A stretch of 43,088 bases of DNA from Gemmatimonadaceae bacterium (GCA_013816855.1 JACDDT010000016.1:1-43088); one strand, 5' to 3'. Numbered from the stretch's first letter, positions 16,673-25,442 are shown. Program-made: numbers and translations. The notes: generated by a model from the sequence alone, not told the origin.

Positions 16673-16792
16673 ATTTCAGCAGTTAGGCAACTCTCCGCCT
16701 TGACTGGAGCGACCCGCGGGTGAGTGTTTAGATGACCCCCAGTTGCGCCACGTTCTCCACCGGCGCGTTACGCCCCTCAGCGAGCAGTACCG

Positions 16793-18283
16793 ATGTGGCA
16801 GCCGAAGTTTGCGCACACTCTCAAGAAGAGCACATTCCTCTCCGGAATGAATTGCGAGCGTCGGATGTGGTGGGAGATTCACGACAAGGGCTGCGAAGAG
16901 ATGAGAATCGATCTCACGACGCAGCTGCTCTTCGATCAAGGCAATGAAGTAGGCGAGCTCGCGCGCGGGCAGTTTCCCGGCGGGCTCCTCATTCGCAGGG
17001 ACAAGGGAAATTTCGTCTCGAGCTTCGCGAACAGCCGGGCCGCGATAGCGGATCGAAATGTCAGCGTCATCTACGAAGCGGGCTTCGTCGCGCTCGATAC
17101 GATGATCTTCGCCGACATTCTCGTTCGGGGGCCTGACGGGTTCACGCTCATCGAAGTGAAGCAGGGGACATCGGCTACCGCGGAGCACAGGTACGATCTC
17201 GCTCTTCAGGCGGTAATCATGCGTGAGGCGGGTGTCCCGATCACCCGCTTCGAGCTGATGCACCTCAATCGCGAATGCCGGTATCCGGACCTCAGCAACC
17301 TCTTCGTCCGCGACGACCTCACGAAGGAAGTCGAGGAGCTGATTCCCGCTGTCGAGCTCGCGCTCGATCATCTTCTTCCGGTCGCGAAGCGCAATAACGT
17401 TCCCCTCGCACAGCTCGGAGCGAGGTGCACCGCGCCGAGGGAGTGCGCATTCATCGCGCGCTGCTGGCCGACGGTAGATGCAGATCACATCCGTTACCTC
17501 TATCGCCTGAACAAGGACAAAGCGGTGAGCTTCGAGAAGGCGGGAGTCTCACGCATTCAAGATCTCCCCGACGACCTAATGCTGGGTGCAGTTCCCGCCC
17601 GGCAGCGCCGCTGTCTGCGCGAGGGAGAAATTTTTGTCGAGAAGGAAGCGCTGGTGGGCGCGCTTCTCAACATCGTCCATCCGGTCGCGCACATCGATTT
17701 TGAGACGGTGATGTTCGCAATTCCGCGGTGGAACGGATGCAGGCCTTACGACAACATTCCGGTGCAGATGAGCGCGCATGTGGTGGATGCTGACGGCAAC
17801 GCGACCCACCATTCGTGGATTGCGCAGGACTCCGGCGATCCGCGCCTCGCCATCGGCCCGGCGATCGTAAAGGCATGCGATGGTGTGAGCACGGTCACGG
17901 CGTATAACGCGAGCTTCGAGAAGCGGTGCATCGAGCTCGTGGCGGACGCGTGTCCCGAGATTGCGCCGAGGCTTCGTGAGATCGCAGAGGGAATCGTGGA
18001 CTTGCTGCCGATGGTGCGCGACAACCTCTATCACAGGGAGTTCCGCGGATCGTTCAGTTTGAAACGGGTGCTGCCCGCCCTCGTTCCGGAAATGACTTAC
18101 GAAGGACTCGAGATCTCAGAGGGACAAACGGCGAGCGCGCAGCTGATGGCGATGCTCTATCGGCAGAACACGATGAGCACCGAAGAGCGCACCAAAATGG
18201 AACATGCGCTGCTCGCTTATTGTGAGCGGGATACCGAAGCGATGATTGCGTTGACTTCAAAACTCAGGCAACTCGCGCAGTAG
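16793..18283 (+). CDS. DUF2779 protein: Cas4/RecB-like nuclease fused to DEDD-type exonuclease domain
   Basis: This 496-residue protein has two nuclease-like parts. The N-terminal part (about residues 1-230) looks like a PD-(D/E)XK domain of the Cas4/RecB kind: MNCERRMWWEIH gives a first Cys, FADILVRGPDGFTLIEVKQG gives the D..ExK core, and CTAPRECAFIARCW supplies three further Cys, as in Cas4 and AddB iron-sulphur nucleases. The C-terminal part (from about residue 295) is the DUF2779 RNase H-like fold: HIDFETVMF (DxE), TAYNASFEKRCIE, and LLAYCERDTEAM (last acidic residues). The family is widespread and uncharacterised; DNA end processing is a reasonable guess. It stands alone between terminators, with no CRISPR array nearby. 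Ribosome site weak. Confidence 0.85.
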   Translation: MWQPKFAHTLKKSTFLSGMNCERRMWWEIHDKGCEEMRIDLTTQLLFDQGNEVGELARGQFPGGLLIRRDKGNFVSSFANSRAAIADRNVSVIYEAGFVALDTMIFADILVRGPDGFTLIEVKQGTSATAEHRYDLALQAVIMREAGVPITRFELMHLNRECRYPDLSNLFVRDDLTKEVEELIPAVELALDHLLPVAKRNNVPLAQLGARCTAPRECAFIARCWPTVDADHIRYLYRLNKDKAVSFEKAGVSRIQDLPDDLMLGAVPARQRRCLREGEIFVEKEALVGALLNIVHPVAHIDFETVMFAIPRWNGCRPYDNIPVQMSAHVVDADGNATHHSWIAQDSGDPRLAIGPAIVKACDGVSTVTAYNASFEKRCIELVADACPEIAPRLREIAEGIVDLLPMVRDNLYHREFRGSFSLKRVLPALVPEMTYEGLEISEGQTASAQLMAMLYRQNTMSTEERTKMEHALLAYCERDTEAMIALTSKLRQLAQ

Positions 18284-18288
18284 CTGCT

Positions 18289-18313
18289 AGCTCAGCTTCT
18301 TCTTAGCTGAGCT
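18289..18313. terminator. hairpin at a convergent gene junction
   Basis: AGCTCAGCT (18289-18297) and AGCTGAGCT (18305-18313) form a perfect 9-bp stem with a 7-base loop. It spans the end of the aldo/keto reductase gene and lies just after the DUF2779 stop. There is no long T tract on either strand, so it is a possible but not certain bidirectional terminator. Confidence 0.45.
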
Positions 18314-19175
18314 CTTCGAGGTCCTGTTGCGAGAGCTCCACTGCCGCGGCCGCAACATTCTCTTTCAGATGCGCGACTTTCGAAGTTCCGGGAATCGGAA
18401 GGATCACCGGTGAACGGCGGAGAAGCCAGGCGAGCGCGAGCTGCATTTTGGTCGCGCCGAGCTTCGTCGCCACGCTTTCGATCTTCTTCTCCTGCGCTGC
18501 AGCATTCTTTACGCGAAGCCCGGCGCCGAGCGGGTACCACGGAATGAAAGCGATCTTTTCTTCCTGGCAGTAATCCACGACATCTTCCCACTCGCGATCG
18601 GCGATGTTGTAGCGGTTTTGCACGGAAACGATGGGAACGATCTTGCGCGCGGCTTTGATGTCTTTGACGCCGACTTCGGACAGCCCGACGTGCCGCACCT
18701 TTCCTTCCGAGATGAATTCAGCGAGAAGGGCGAACTGATCCTCAGCGGGATATTTGTCGTCGATCCGGTGCAGCTGCCACAGATCGATGCGCTCGACCTT
18801 GAGCTTACGCAGGCTTCCCTCAAGCTGCTCTCGGAGACGCGCGGGATTGCAGTCGAGGCGCCAGTCGTCGGGCCCGGGTCGCGTGAACCCCCCTTTTGTC
18901 CCGATGACGAGTCCATCGGGGTATGGGTGAAGCGCTTTGGCGATCAGCTCTTCCGAGACGTCGGGGCCGTAAGAGTCAGCGGTGTCGATGAAGTTTACGC
19001 CAAGCTCGACGGTGCGGCGAAGCGTACGTATGCACTCATCGGGATCCGCCGGCGGGCCGAAGGTGCCCTCGCCGGTGATTCGCATCGCGCCGTAGCCAAT
19101 GCGATTCACGGTTAAGTCGCCGAGTGCGACGCTGCCTGATGCCGCGGCAGGCGGGAGAGAGTGGGTATTCGTCAT
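18303..19175 (-). CDS. aldo/keto reductase
   Basis: This is a 290-residue NADPH-dependent oxidoreductase of the AKR superfamily. The catalytic tetrad is visible: Asp in NFIDTADSYG, Tyr in the same segment (SYG), Lys in VIGTKGGF and His in LWQLHRID. The cofactor loop is in ILPIPGTSKVAHLKEN near the C-terminus. The closest named relatives by look are bacterial YajO/AKR13-like proteins that reduce small aldehydes or ketones. The true substrate is unknown. An N-terminal extension of about 15 residues is not conserved. Its start lies 21 bases from the palindromic element at 19197-19397. Confidence 0.9.
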   Translation of the reverse strand: MTNTHSLPPAAASGSVALGDLTVNRIGYGAMRITGEGTFGPPADPDECIRTLRRTVELGVNFIDTADSYGPDVSEELIAKALHPYPDGLVIGTKGGFTRPGPDDWRLDCNPARLREQLEGSLRKLKVERIDLWQLHRIDDKYPAEDQFALLAEFISEGKVRHVGLSEVGVKDIKAARKIVPIVSVQNRYNIADREWEDVVDYCQEEKIAFIPWYPLGAGLRVKNAAAQEKKIESVATKLGATKMQLALAWLLRRSPVILPIPGTSKVAHLKENVAAAAVELSQQDLEELS

Positions 19176-19196
19176 TCAAGCAATTGTTTGGGTGCG

Positions 19197-19397
19197 GACT
19201 GCAACCGAGAGATACACGGGTGAGAGGTGACGGTAGCGTAGTCGGGAGTTGCTAGGTCTTACTACATTCCAGCCCTCGTAGCCAACTCACAACTAGTTAT
19301 GAGAAGCCATCAGGGGCCGTTCGAAATCGTCGTACTCTAGCACCTGGAGTCTATGCAACTCTGACGACTCCCACCCGTGTCCCTCTCGGTTGCAGTC
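19197..19397. repeat. imperfect palindrome of about 200 bp (MITE-like or structured RNA)
   Basis: The left end (19197-19226) and the reverse complement of the right end (19368-19397) agree at 27 of 30 positions; the outer 15 bases, GACTGCAACCGAGAG, are identical. Further in, GAGTTGC..TAG occurs near 19246, again inverted near 19350, and a third copy in inverse orientation near 19290 (TAGCCAACTC). The element fills most of the gap between the cardiolipin-synthase-like gene and the aldo/keto reductase gene. I see no clear target-site duplication and no ORF inside. It may be a MITE, or a long hairpin in the transcript. Confidence 0.6.
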
Positions 19398-19408
19398 GCA
19401 GCTCCAGC

Positions 19409-20707
19409 TCACAGAACTCGCCATATCAAATGACAAGCGCGCTCAAACAAGCGATCCTTGAACCCGCGAGTCTTGAACGTCGCAAGCTCGATCTCGAGCG
19501 AGTACTTGAGGTCCTCGACGAAGATTCGCTCCATCTCCGCAGCGACCGGGGCGTCGAACACTACGAGATTCGATTCCTCGTTGAACGAGATCGAGCGATT
19601 GTCCGCATTCATGCTTCCGCACGACGACCAGAGTCCATCGACGACGATCGTTTTAGCGTGCATCATCACCGGCTGGTACTCGTAAATGCGAACGCCGGCG
19701 GCGAGAAGGTTCTCATATCGCGCCCGGCCCGCGTACCACGTGCTTTTCACATCGCTGGCTTTGCTCACCGTCAGGATACGCACATCGACACCGCGCTTCG
19801 CTGCCGCGCAGAGGAGATTCCGAAACGAGTGGTCGGGAACGAAGTATGAGTTGCTGAGATAGAGCCGCGTGCGCGCGGCGGCGATGGAGAGCGCGAAGAA
19901 TCTCTCCGCCGACGTGCTTCCGATCGTCGGTGACGCATGCAGAAGTCCGGCGAGCGCGCCATCGCTGCCGGTGTCGCGGCCTTCATCCGGGAAAAACACA
20001 TCGCCTGTGAGCAGGTGTCCCGTCGTCTCGGCCCAGCAGACGATGAACGTCGCCTGGAGTTGCCTGACGGCGGAACCCGTGAAGCGGACATTGCTGTCGC
20101 GCCACTGGTCTTTCGTCCTTCCGTCCCCGTACCACTTGTCATCGACCCCGAAGCCGCCGGTGTATCCGATTGTCCCGTCGATGACGATGACGCGGATGTG
20201 AGCGCGATGCTGAACTTTTTGCATCGAGCGCCAGCTGAACGGCCTGAACTTTTCGCAGTGCACGCCTGCCGACCGGAGCGTCTCAAAGTACTCTTTCTTC
20301 AGCGACGTGCCGAATGAATCGTATAGGAAATGGATCTGAACTCCGGCGCGCGCGCGCTCGAGGAGTATCTCCTGGAGATCGTCCGCCATTCTGCCCTTGT
20401 TGCAGTAGTAGAGCTGAAGCGTGATGCTTGACTTCGCGGAGCGGAGATCGCTCCAGAGGCGCGAGTAGGTCTGATCTCCATTTATGTACAGCTCGACTTC
20501 GTGCCCGCGCGTCATCGGGGTGCGCGTGAGAAGCTGCATTACATCGGCGAAAGAGGGGTCTTCGATCGCAGGGCAGTTCTTGTGCGATTCGTCCGAGAGG
20601 ACATCGCGGATGGGAGTGCCGCGAACGACATCCAGCACTCCAATGAGAACGATCACCGTTAGTAAAACGGCGACGAGAACAATCCCGACGTAGAAAAGTA
20701 TGCTCAA
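19409..20707 (-). CDS. cardiolipin synthase-like phospholipase D protein
   Basis: This is a 432-residue protein with one N-terminal transmembrane segment (about residues 3-25) and two PLD domains. The second HKD motif is complete: HAKTIVVD (H350, K352, D357), followed by GSMNADNRS. The first reads HIRVIVID (H170, R172, D177), so the usual Lys is Arg; GYTGGFGVDDKW follows as expected. Cardiolipin synthases join two phosphatidylglycerols (or PG and PE) at the inner membrane. Whether the Arg form is fully active is uncertain. It lies 54 bases downstream of the L,D-transpeptidase gene on the same strand, so both may be expressed together as envelope genes. Confidence 0.87.
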   Translation of the reverse strand: MSILFYVGIVLVAVLLTVIVLIGVLDVVRGTPIRDVLSDESHKNCPAIEDPSFADVMQLLTRTPMTRGHEVELYINGDQTYSRLWSDLRSAKSSITLQLYYCNKGRMADDLQEILLERARAGVQIHFLYDSFGTSLKKEYFETLRSAGVHCEKFRPFSWRSMQKVQHRAHIRVIVIDGTIGYTGGFGVDDKWYGDGRTKDQWRDSNVRFTGSAVRQLQATFIVCWAETTGHLLTGDVFFPDEGRDTGSDGALAGLLHASPTIGSTSAERFFALSIAAARTRLYLSNSYFVPDHSFRNLLCAAAKRGVDVRILTVSKASDVKSTWYAGRARYENLLAAGVRIYEYQPVMMHAKTIVVDGLWSSCGSMNADNRSISFNEESNLVVFDAPVAAEMERIFVEDLKYSLEIELATFKTRGFKDRLFERACHLIWRVL

Positions 20708-20761
20708 CTAATCCTCACCGATTCCAGTCGGGAAATATTCAGCGACGCAGCGCGTTGCGAG

Positions 20762-22471
20762 TTATTTCGCGGCCGCGATTCTTCGCAAAGCCTGAATCGC
20801 CGCAGTAGTTTGCGCGCTCGGCGCCGCCGCCTTCCACGTCGCGGCGACAAGTGGGTCATCGCGATCGTAAAGATCGTTTCCGAACCAGAGCTGCCCGTCG
20901 CGCATGTACGTCGTGAAATACGTGATGTAAACGGGAAGCTTCTTCGGAAGTCTCACGCCGTGATCGTCCTTCCCCTGTTCTTCAGTGTGAACCTGGTCGA
21001 TCGGCCAACCGAGAACCCACGACGCCAATTCATCCGGCTTCTCGACCCGGATGCAGCCGTGACTGAAAGCGCGAATGTCCTTGTTGAACAGCTCGTGGTT
21101 CGGGGTGTCGTGGAGATAGATGTTGTAGTCGTTCGGGAAGAGAAACTTCACGAGCCCGAGCGCGTTCTTCCCGCCCGGACGCTGACGAATTCTCGTCTTC
21201 CCGCCTTCCTGGTACGTCTCCATGTTCTCGGCGGCGAGAAAACCCGGGCCCTTCGGGAAAATTTCTTTCGCGGCAATGTCCGGCGTGACGTTCCAATACG
21301 GGCGGAAGACGATGGTCTCCATCGAATCGGAAAAGACAGGAGTCGCCTTGTCCTCATAATCCTTTCCGACGATGACTTTCATCTCGAGCGGCGCCTTCCC
21401 TGTGTCGTGCGCTTCGAGCCTGAACTCTGGAACGTTCACGTAGATGTATCGCGTTCCGAGCGAGCGCGGCAGCCAGCGCATGCGCTCCAGGTTGGCGGCG
21501 ATCTGCCCCATGCGATAAGTCGTCGGCAGGTTGAGCGCTGCGAATGTCGGCGCGTCGAGCATGCTGTCGACCGCTAGTCCATGACGCACCTGCCACTGTG
21601 CGAGAGTGGCAGCGAGCCCGCGATCGAAACTAGATCCGTCCACTCCAGCAGTTGAATCGTGTGGCGCGACCATACCTTCGGCAGCGAGACGGGCGCGAAG
21701 CGCAGTGATGCGTGCGGGATTGTCGGCGCCGCCCGGCTTTACGGCTTTGCCCGCCGGCACGGGTGACCATCCGCCCTTTGCTGCGAGGGTGCGGAATTGA
21801 TACAACGAGTGCGTCAGTCCGGCGTAGTCTGAATCTGCCGGGCGCATCGTCGCAATGGATTTGTCTAGCGCATCGATGCGGAGTCCGCGGACAAGAGCGC
21901 TGTCCACGTTCTCTTCTTCAGGATCGATGTGCCAACTCTGAGACATCTGCTTTGGGTCCACCTGCCCGGTGAGGTAGTCTTCGCCGAGCTGCGAGTACGC
22001 GCTGGTGAGAGTGACATCGGCTTCCGCGAGCTGATCCGCTGTCGAGTGCGCAGACTGTTTCACGGTCGCCACCGACTGTGCGAGTGCACCGATTGGATAA
22101 TTGTCGATGCGAAGGGCGTCGTTCTCGGCGTTTAGAATCGCGTTCATCAAGGCGAGCGGCCGCGTTTTGTGGAGGCCGTTGGGGGTGAGCCAGAGCGCGT
22201 TGCCGCCGTAAATTTTGTAAAGGCGCTGCGTATGTCCCCACACATCGGCGTCGATTTGCGCGGGGCGGCCGCCGGCCAGTCGTTTCTGGATCGCTGCTTC
22301 GATGTCGGCAGCCGGCACGCCGTTTACGGAAGTGAGCTTGTCGGGAGCCCAGCTTGGACCGAATCCGGACGCGCTGCCCTTTGCGTCAGAACTGCCTTTG
22401 CTGCATGCGGAAAAGAGTGCGACGGCAGTAGCCGCGGCGATGTAGAGAACCGTTCGGGGGGAGGATCGCAT
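20762..22471 (-). CDS. L,D-transpeptidase (YcbB/LdtD type) lipoprotein
   Basis: This 569-residue protein probably forms 3-3 cross-links in peptidoglycan. The lipobox is LFSAC (Cys at about residue 23). A scaffold region (about 60-280) of the YcbB type is followed by a peptidoglycan-binding segment (about 275-315, LAATLAQWQVRHGL) and the YkuD catalytic domain (about 340-530). The active-site motif is in YLHDTPNHELFNKDIRAFSH, continued by GCIRVEKP: His, then SHGC with the nucleophile Cys. RYIYVNVPEFRLEAHD and PYWNVTPDIAAKEIFPK are typical of the YcbB branch. No missing catalytic residue was seen. The start ATG at 22471 lies about 150 bases from the divergent crp-like gene. Confidence 0.92.
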   Translation of the reverse strand: MRSSPRTVLYIAAATAVALFSACSKGSSDAKGSASGFGPSWAPDKLTSVNGVPAADIEAAIQKRLAGGRPAQIDADVWGHTQRLYKIYGGNALWLTPNGLHKTRPLALMNAILNAENDALRIDNYPIGALAQSVATVKQSAHSTADQLAEADVTLTSAYSQLGEDYLTGQVDPKQMSQSWHIDPEEENVDSALVRGLRIDALDKSIATMRPADSDYAGLTHSLYQFRTLAAKGGWSPVPAGKAVKPGGADNPARITALRARLAAEGMVAPHDSTAGVDGSSFDRGLAATLAQWQVRHGLAVDSMLDAPTFAALNLPTTYRMGQIAANLERMRWLPRSLGTRYIYVNVPEFRLEAHDTGKAPLEMKVIVGKDYEDKATPVFSDSMETIVFRPYWNVTPDIAAKEIFPKGPGFLAAENMETYQEGGKTRIRQRPGGKNALGLVKFLFPNDYNIYLHDTPNHELFNKDIRAFSHGCIRVEKPDELASWVLGWPIDQVHTEEQGKDDHGVRLPKKLPVYITYFTTYMRDGQLWFGNDLYDRDDPLVAATWKAAAPSAQTTAAIQALRRIAAAK

Positions 22472-22622
22472 TTACCTGTACGTTGAGCCGCGCGAGCGGC
22501 GTTTGGTTCGCTTTATGGCGAAATGCGGGCCAGTCTGCTCTCCGCGAGCTGTCCCTCGAGCGCTACTCCGAAGCAGGCCTCGGCCCTAACGGCCGTCCGC
22601 CGCCAGGTCTCGTCATACCGCG

Positions 22623-23483
22623 ATGGCAGGCGAGCAATTCACTGTCGGCGGATTGCGCCCCGGCTCGGCGAGCTTGACCAAGAAATCCTTGTTGATTGAA
22701 TTGACCAGGATACTTTACAGCCTTGCCGCGCACCGCGGCGATTCGACAACGGATAGTTCTTTGACAACGAGCGCAGCACCCCAGAGTCCGACCATTCCCG
22801 AGTTAAACCGCCTCATCGTGCGGCTACCGCCGGACGAACGCACCGCGTTCGAAGGATGCCTCGAAACTATTCCTCTCAAAGTGAAAGACCTCCTCTTTGA
22901 GCCCGATCAACCCCACGACTACGTGTACTTCCCTCACAACGGGGTCATATCGCTCGTTACCGTTCTCCGCGACGGCGATTTGATCGAGGCGATGACGGTG
23001 GGGAAAGAAGGATTCGCCGGCCTCGCAATCTTTCACGGAGCGAACAGCTCGGCGTGCCGCGGAATTTGTCAGGTTAGCGGATACGTGAGCCGGATCACGG
23101 TGCAGGATTTCCGTCGCTGCATGGACCTCGCACCGGAGATGAAACGACTTCTCCACCGCTACGCGCAGTACGTGTTCGAGACCGTGTCACAATCCGCAGC
23201 CTGTAACCGGCTCCACGTCATCGAGCAGCGCTGCGCCCGATGGCTGCTGATGACTCACGACCGCGTTGGCCGCGACGACTTTGATCTGACGCAGGAGTTT
23301 CTTGCCGAGATGCTCGCAGTGCGCCGCCCGGGGGTGACTGTCGCAATTGGAATCCTGGTGAGCAGGGGGCTGATCGGACACGGCCGCGGAACGATTCGTA
23401 TAATCGATCGCGCCGGTCTCGAGCAAGCTTCCTGCGAGTGTTACAACACAGTCAAAAAGCGCGAAGCGATTCTACTACAGTAA
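22623..23483 (+). CDS. Crp/Fnr-family transcriptional regulator
   Basis: This protein has a cyclic-nucleotide-binding-like domain and a helix-turn-helix. From the ATG at 22623 it has 286 residues, but the first 55 or so are not family-like, so a later start (in the region of residue 40-57, before IPELNRLIVRLPPDER) is quite possible. The sensory beta-barrel covers about residues 75-190 (LLFEPDQPHDYVYFPHNGVIS is a family hallmark of a group with no cAMP-binding Arg signature). The DNA-binding part is at about 215-270 (DDFDLTQEFLAEMLAVRR, then GVTVAIGILVSRGLI). It is divergent from the L,D-transpeptidase gene. The effector is unknown. Confidence 0.85.
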   Translation: MAGEQFTVGGLRPGSASLTKKSLLIELTRILYSLAAHRGDSTTDSSLTTSAAPQSPTIPELNRLIVRLPPDERTAFEGCLETIPLKVKDLLFEPDQPHDYVYFPHNGVISLVTVLRDGDLIEAMTVGKEGFAGLAIFHGANSSACRGICQVSGYVSRITVQDFRRCMDLAPEMKRLLHRYAQYVFETVSQSAACNRLHVIEQRCARWLLMTHDRVGRDDFDLTQEFLAEMLAVRRPGVTVAIGILVSRGLIGHGRGTIRIIDRAGLEQASCECYNTVKKREAILLQ

Positions 23484-23528
23484 GAGTATGGTCTTGCCCA
23501 GGCCTGCCGGGTTTGCACAGCTTGAAGC

Positions 23529-24800
23529 GTGACGGAAGACCAATTCATGAGCGGAAGCATGGCTCCGCGTAAAGTCAGCATCAGTACGGGCGACGTGATC
23601 CGCATCCTCGCTCTAACGACGGCTGCCTTCCTCGTGCTGCGCGTGGTGTGGGTCGCCCACCCCGTTTTCTTTTTGCTCTTCCTCGGCGTTCTTTTCGGCT
23701 TGCCGCTTTCCTCCGCCGCGGACCGATTTGAAAAGCGCGGTATACGCCGTGGAATCACCGTCTCTGCGATCCTCGTTTTGTTCATTGGGCTGTTGACGGC
23801 AGGCGGAATTTTCATGGCGCCCATTCTTCGCTCGCAATCGACGGAGCTCAAAGAGCGGATGCCGGAAGCGATGGACAAAATCGACGCGTGGCTGGGTGTT
23901 CACGGCAATGGATTAGCCGCGCTCCTTCTCACGCCTGGCGTAGCGACCGACAGCCTTCAGGTCGCGGCTTCCGATTCTGCCGCCGATTCGCTCTCGACAC
24001 CGCCTGTGGTTGCACCGGCCGCGCCCACCGTCAGCACGTCATCGTCCACCAACGCCGTTCAACCCATTGACCGTGCCGCTCGAGAGAGAGTGGTGGTGAA
24101 GGGAAGCAACTTGCGGCGCGAGATCACGCATCAGCTCACCAGCGCGCAGCACTCCTTTCTCGGGATAATGCGGTCGACCTTCGCGCTCGGTGGCGGTCTG
24201 CTGCTGGTTCTATTCGTCGCTGCGTACATCGGCGCCGATCCCGAGCTGTATCGCGGCCTTTTATTGGAGTTCGTTCCCACGGAGAAGCGGCCGCACGCAG
24301 CGCTAACGCTGCGCAGAGTCGGAGACACATTGCGCGCGTGGCTGACGATGCAGCTTATCGCGATGATCGCCATCGGCGGAGTGACGACGATTTTCCTTTT
24401 TGCGATCCACGTTAAAGCGGCACTGCCGCTCGGAATCCTGGCCGGGTTGCTCAAATTCATTCCTATTATCGGATCGATCGTCGCTGCGGTTCCGGCAATG
24501 GCCATGGGGTTCATCGACTCGCCGCATAAAGCGCTGGTAATACTGGTGGGTTACGTCGTCATCCAGCTCGTCGAGAATCATCTTCTCGTGCCCGTTCTCA
24601 TGAAAGCGGGAGTGGATATTCCGCCCGCCCTAACGCTCGGGATTCAGGCGCTGATGTCGGTGCTGTTCGGATTTCTGGGATTGCTTCTCGCCGTTCCCGT
24701 TCTCGCGGGGATCATGACCATCTTCCGGACTATCAACGCAGCGGAGATGCGTGCCCTTTCGCGCGACGTTTCTGTTTCCGCTGTGCCGCCTCCGCTTTAG
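23529..24800 (+). CDS. AI-2E family (TqsA/YdiK-like, PF01594) permease
   Basis: This 423-residue membrane protein has about eight transmembrane helices. Start GTG at 23529; an ATG at 23547 is an alternative. The family pattern is clear in the C-terminal half: LKFIPIIGSIVAAVPA, VENHLLVPVLMKAGVDIPPALTLG, FGFLGLLLAVPV. A Ser/Thr/Pro/Ala-rich insert (about residues 140-185) lies in the large loop after the third helix, longer than in the family. Members include the AI-2 exporter TqsA and Na+/H+-related transporters, so substrate is not predictable. Its last 68 bases overlap the 3' end of the MarR gene on the other strand. Confidence 0.88.
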   Translation: MTEDQFMSGSMAPRKVSISTGDVIRILALTTAAFLVLRVVWVAHPVFFLLFLGVLFGLPLSSAADRFEKRGIRRGITVSAILVLFIGLLTAGGIFMAPILRSQSTELKERMPEAMDKIDAWLGVHGNGLAALLLTPGVATDSLQVAASDSAADSLSTPPVVAPAAPTVSTSSSTNAVQPIDRAARERVVVKGSNLRREITHQLTSAQHSFLGIMRSTFALGGGLLLVLFVAAYIGADPELYRGLLLEFVPTEKRPHAALTLRRVGDTLRAWLTMQLIAMIAIGGVTTIFLFAIHVKAALPLGILAGLLKFIPIIGSIVAAVPAMAMGFIDSPHKALVILVGYVVIQLVENHLLVPVLMKAGVDIPPALTLGIQALMSVLFGFLGLLLAVPVLAGIMTIFRTINAAEMRALSRDVSVSAVPPPL

Positions 24801-25275
24801 AGGGCTCGAAGAGCATCGTCGGCGGGACGTCGGCGAACCCGGAGGCCTTGCACCATTCCTCGAGGCAACCGGCAAGGGAGCGCTGGCTTGCAGGTGTCAG
24901 CTCCGTGAATCCGTCGATGAGCTCCTGCTGAATCGTGCGCGGCGAGTGACGCACAATCTCGCGGCCACCTTCGGTTAGGGTAAGGACTTTGCGGCGACGA
25001 TCGTCTGCTGCGGTGTCGCGCGTGACGAGGCCGGAATCCACGAGGCGTCCAACGACTTCGCTCACGCTACTGTTCGTGGTGAGGGTGAGCGCGACGAGAT
25101 CCTTGATCGAGATTCCCGGCGATTGCGCCAGTGTCTGAAGAACAAAGAGCTGCGCGGAGCTCACGCCGTATCTCGTTTCGACGGCGTGAGTGTACCCCCG
25201 CCCTGCGCGCACGATTCGGCGGAGACCGTCAAGAGCCCGGGTAAGGTCGGGGGAACGGCGACGTCGGTGGGGCAT
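24733..25275 (-). CDS. MarR-family transcriptional regulator
   Basis: This is a 180-residue winged-helix regulator. The MarR fold spans about residues 10-150: YGVSSAQLFVLQTLAQSPGISIKDLV, then TTNSSVSEVVGRLVDSGLVTR (recognition helix and approach to the wing) and DDRRRKVLTLTEGG, the diagnostic DxR wing. The C-terminal 30 residues are Lys/Arg-rich and lie in the stretch that overlaps the permease gene antisense. A perfect 16-bp palindrome (25293-25308) lies 17 bases upstream and may be its operator. The ligand is unknown; MarR proteins commonly control a neighbouring efflux gene, here perhaps the permease. Confidence 0.9.
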   Translation of the reverse strand: MPHRRRRSPDLTRALDGLRRIVRAGRGYTHAVETRYGVSSAQLFVLQTLAQSPGISIKDLVALTLTTNSSVSEVVGRLVDSGLVTRDTAADDRRRKVLTLTEGGREIVRHSPRTIQQELIDGFTELTPASQRSLAGCLEEWCKASGFADVPPTMLFEPSKAEAAQRKQKRRAKGHASPLR

Positions 25276-25292
25276 TGTGCACTGATTTTACT

Positions 25293-25308
25293 TCCGGCGG
25301 GCGCCGGA
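25293..25308. promoter_or_regulatory. perfect palindrome upstream of the MarR gene
   Basis: TCCGGCG and CGCCGGA flank GG in a perfect 7-bp-arm inverted repeat. Located 17 bases before the MarR ATG, it is a candidate operator for autoregulation. It could also be an accidental GC-rich hairpin. Confidence 0.35.
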
Positions 25309-25442
25309 GGGTAGAACGGAACATCCGCGATAGAGGGGGTACGTCTTGAAGCGGCAATAGCGTCGGACGCCTGCGACCGGATATTTTGCTGTGACCCCCC
25401 AATCGACGATCTAGCGCTCGCGCGCTGTAACGAGGAGAAGAA

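Noticed and set aside
16673-16792. A promoter starting with TTGACT before the DUF2779 gene
   Set aside because: No acceptable -10 box lies 16-18 bases downstream.
19176-19408. A coding gene in the gap between cls-like and reductase genes
   Set aside because: No open frame with family content; the gap is filled by an imperfect palindrome.
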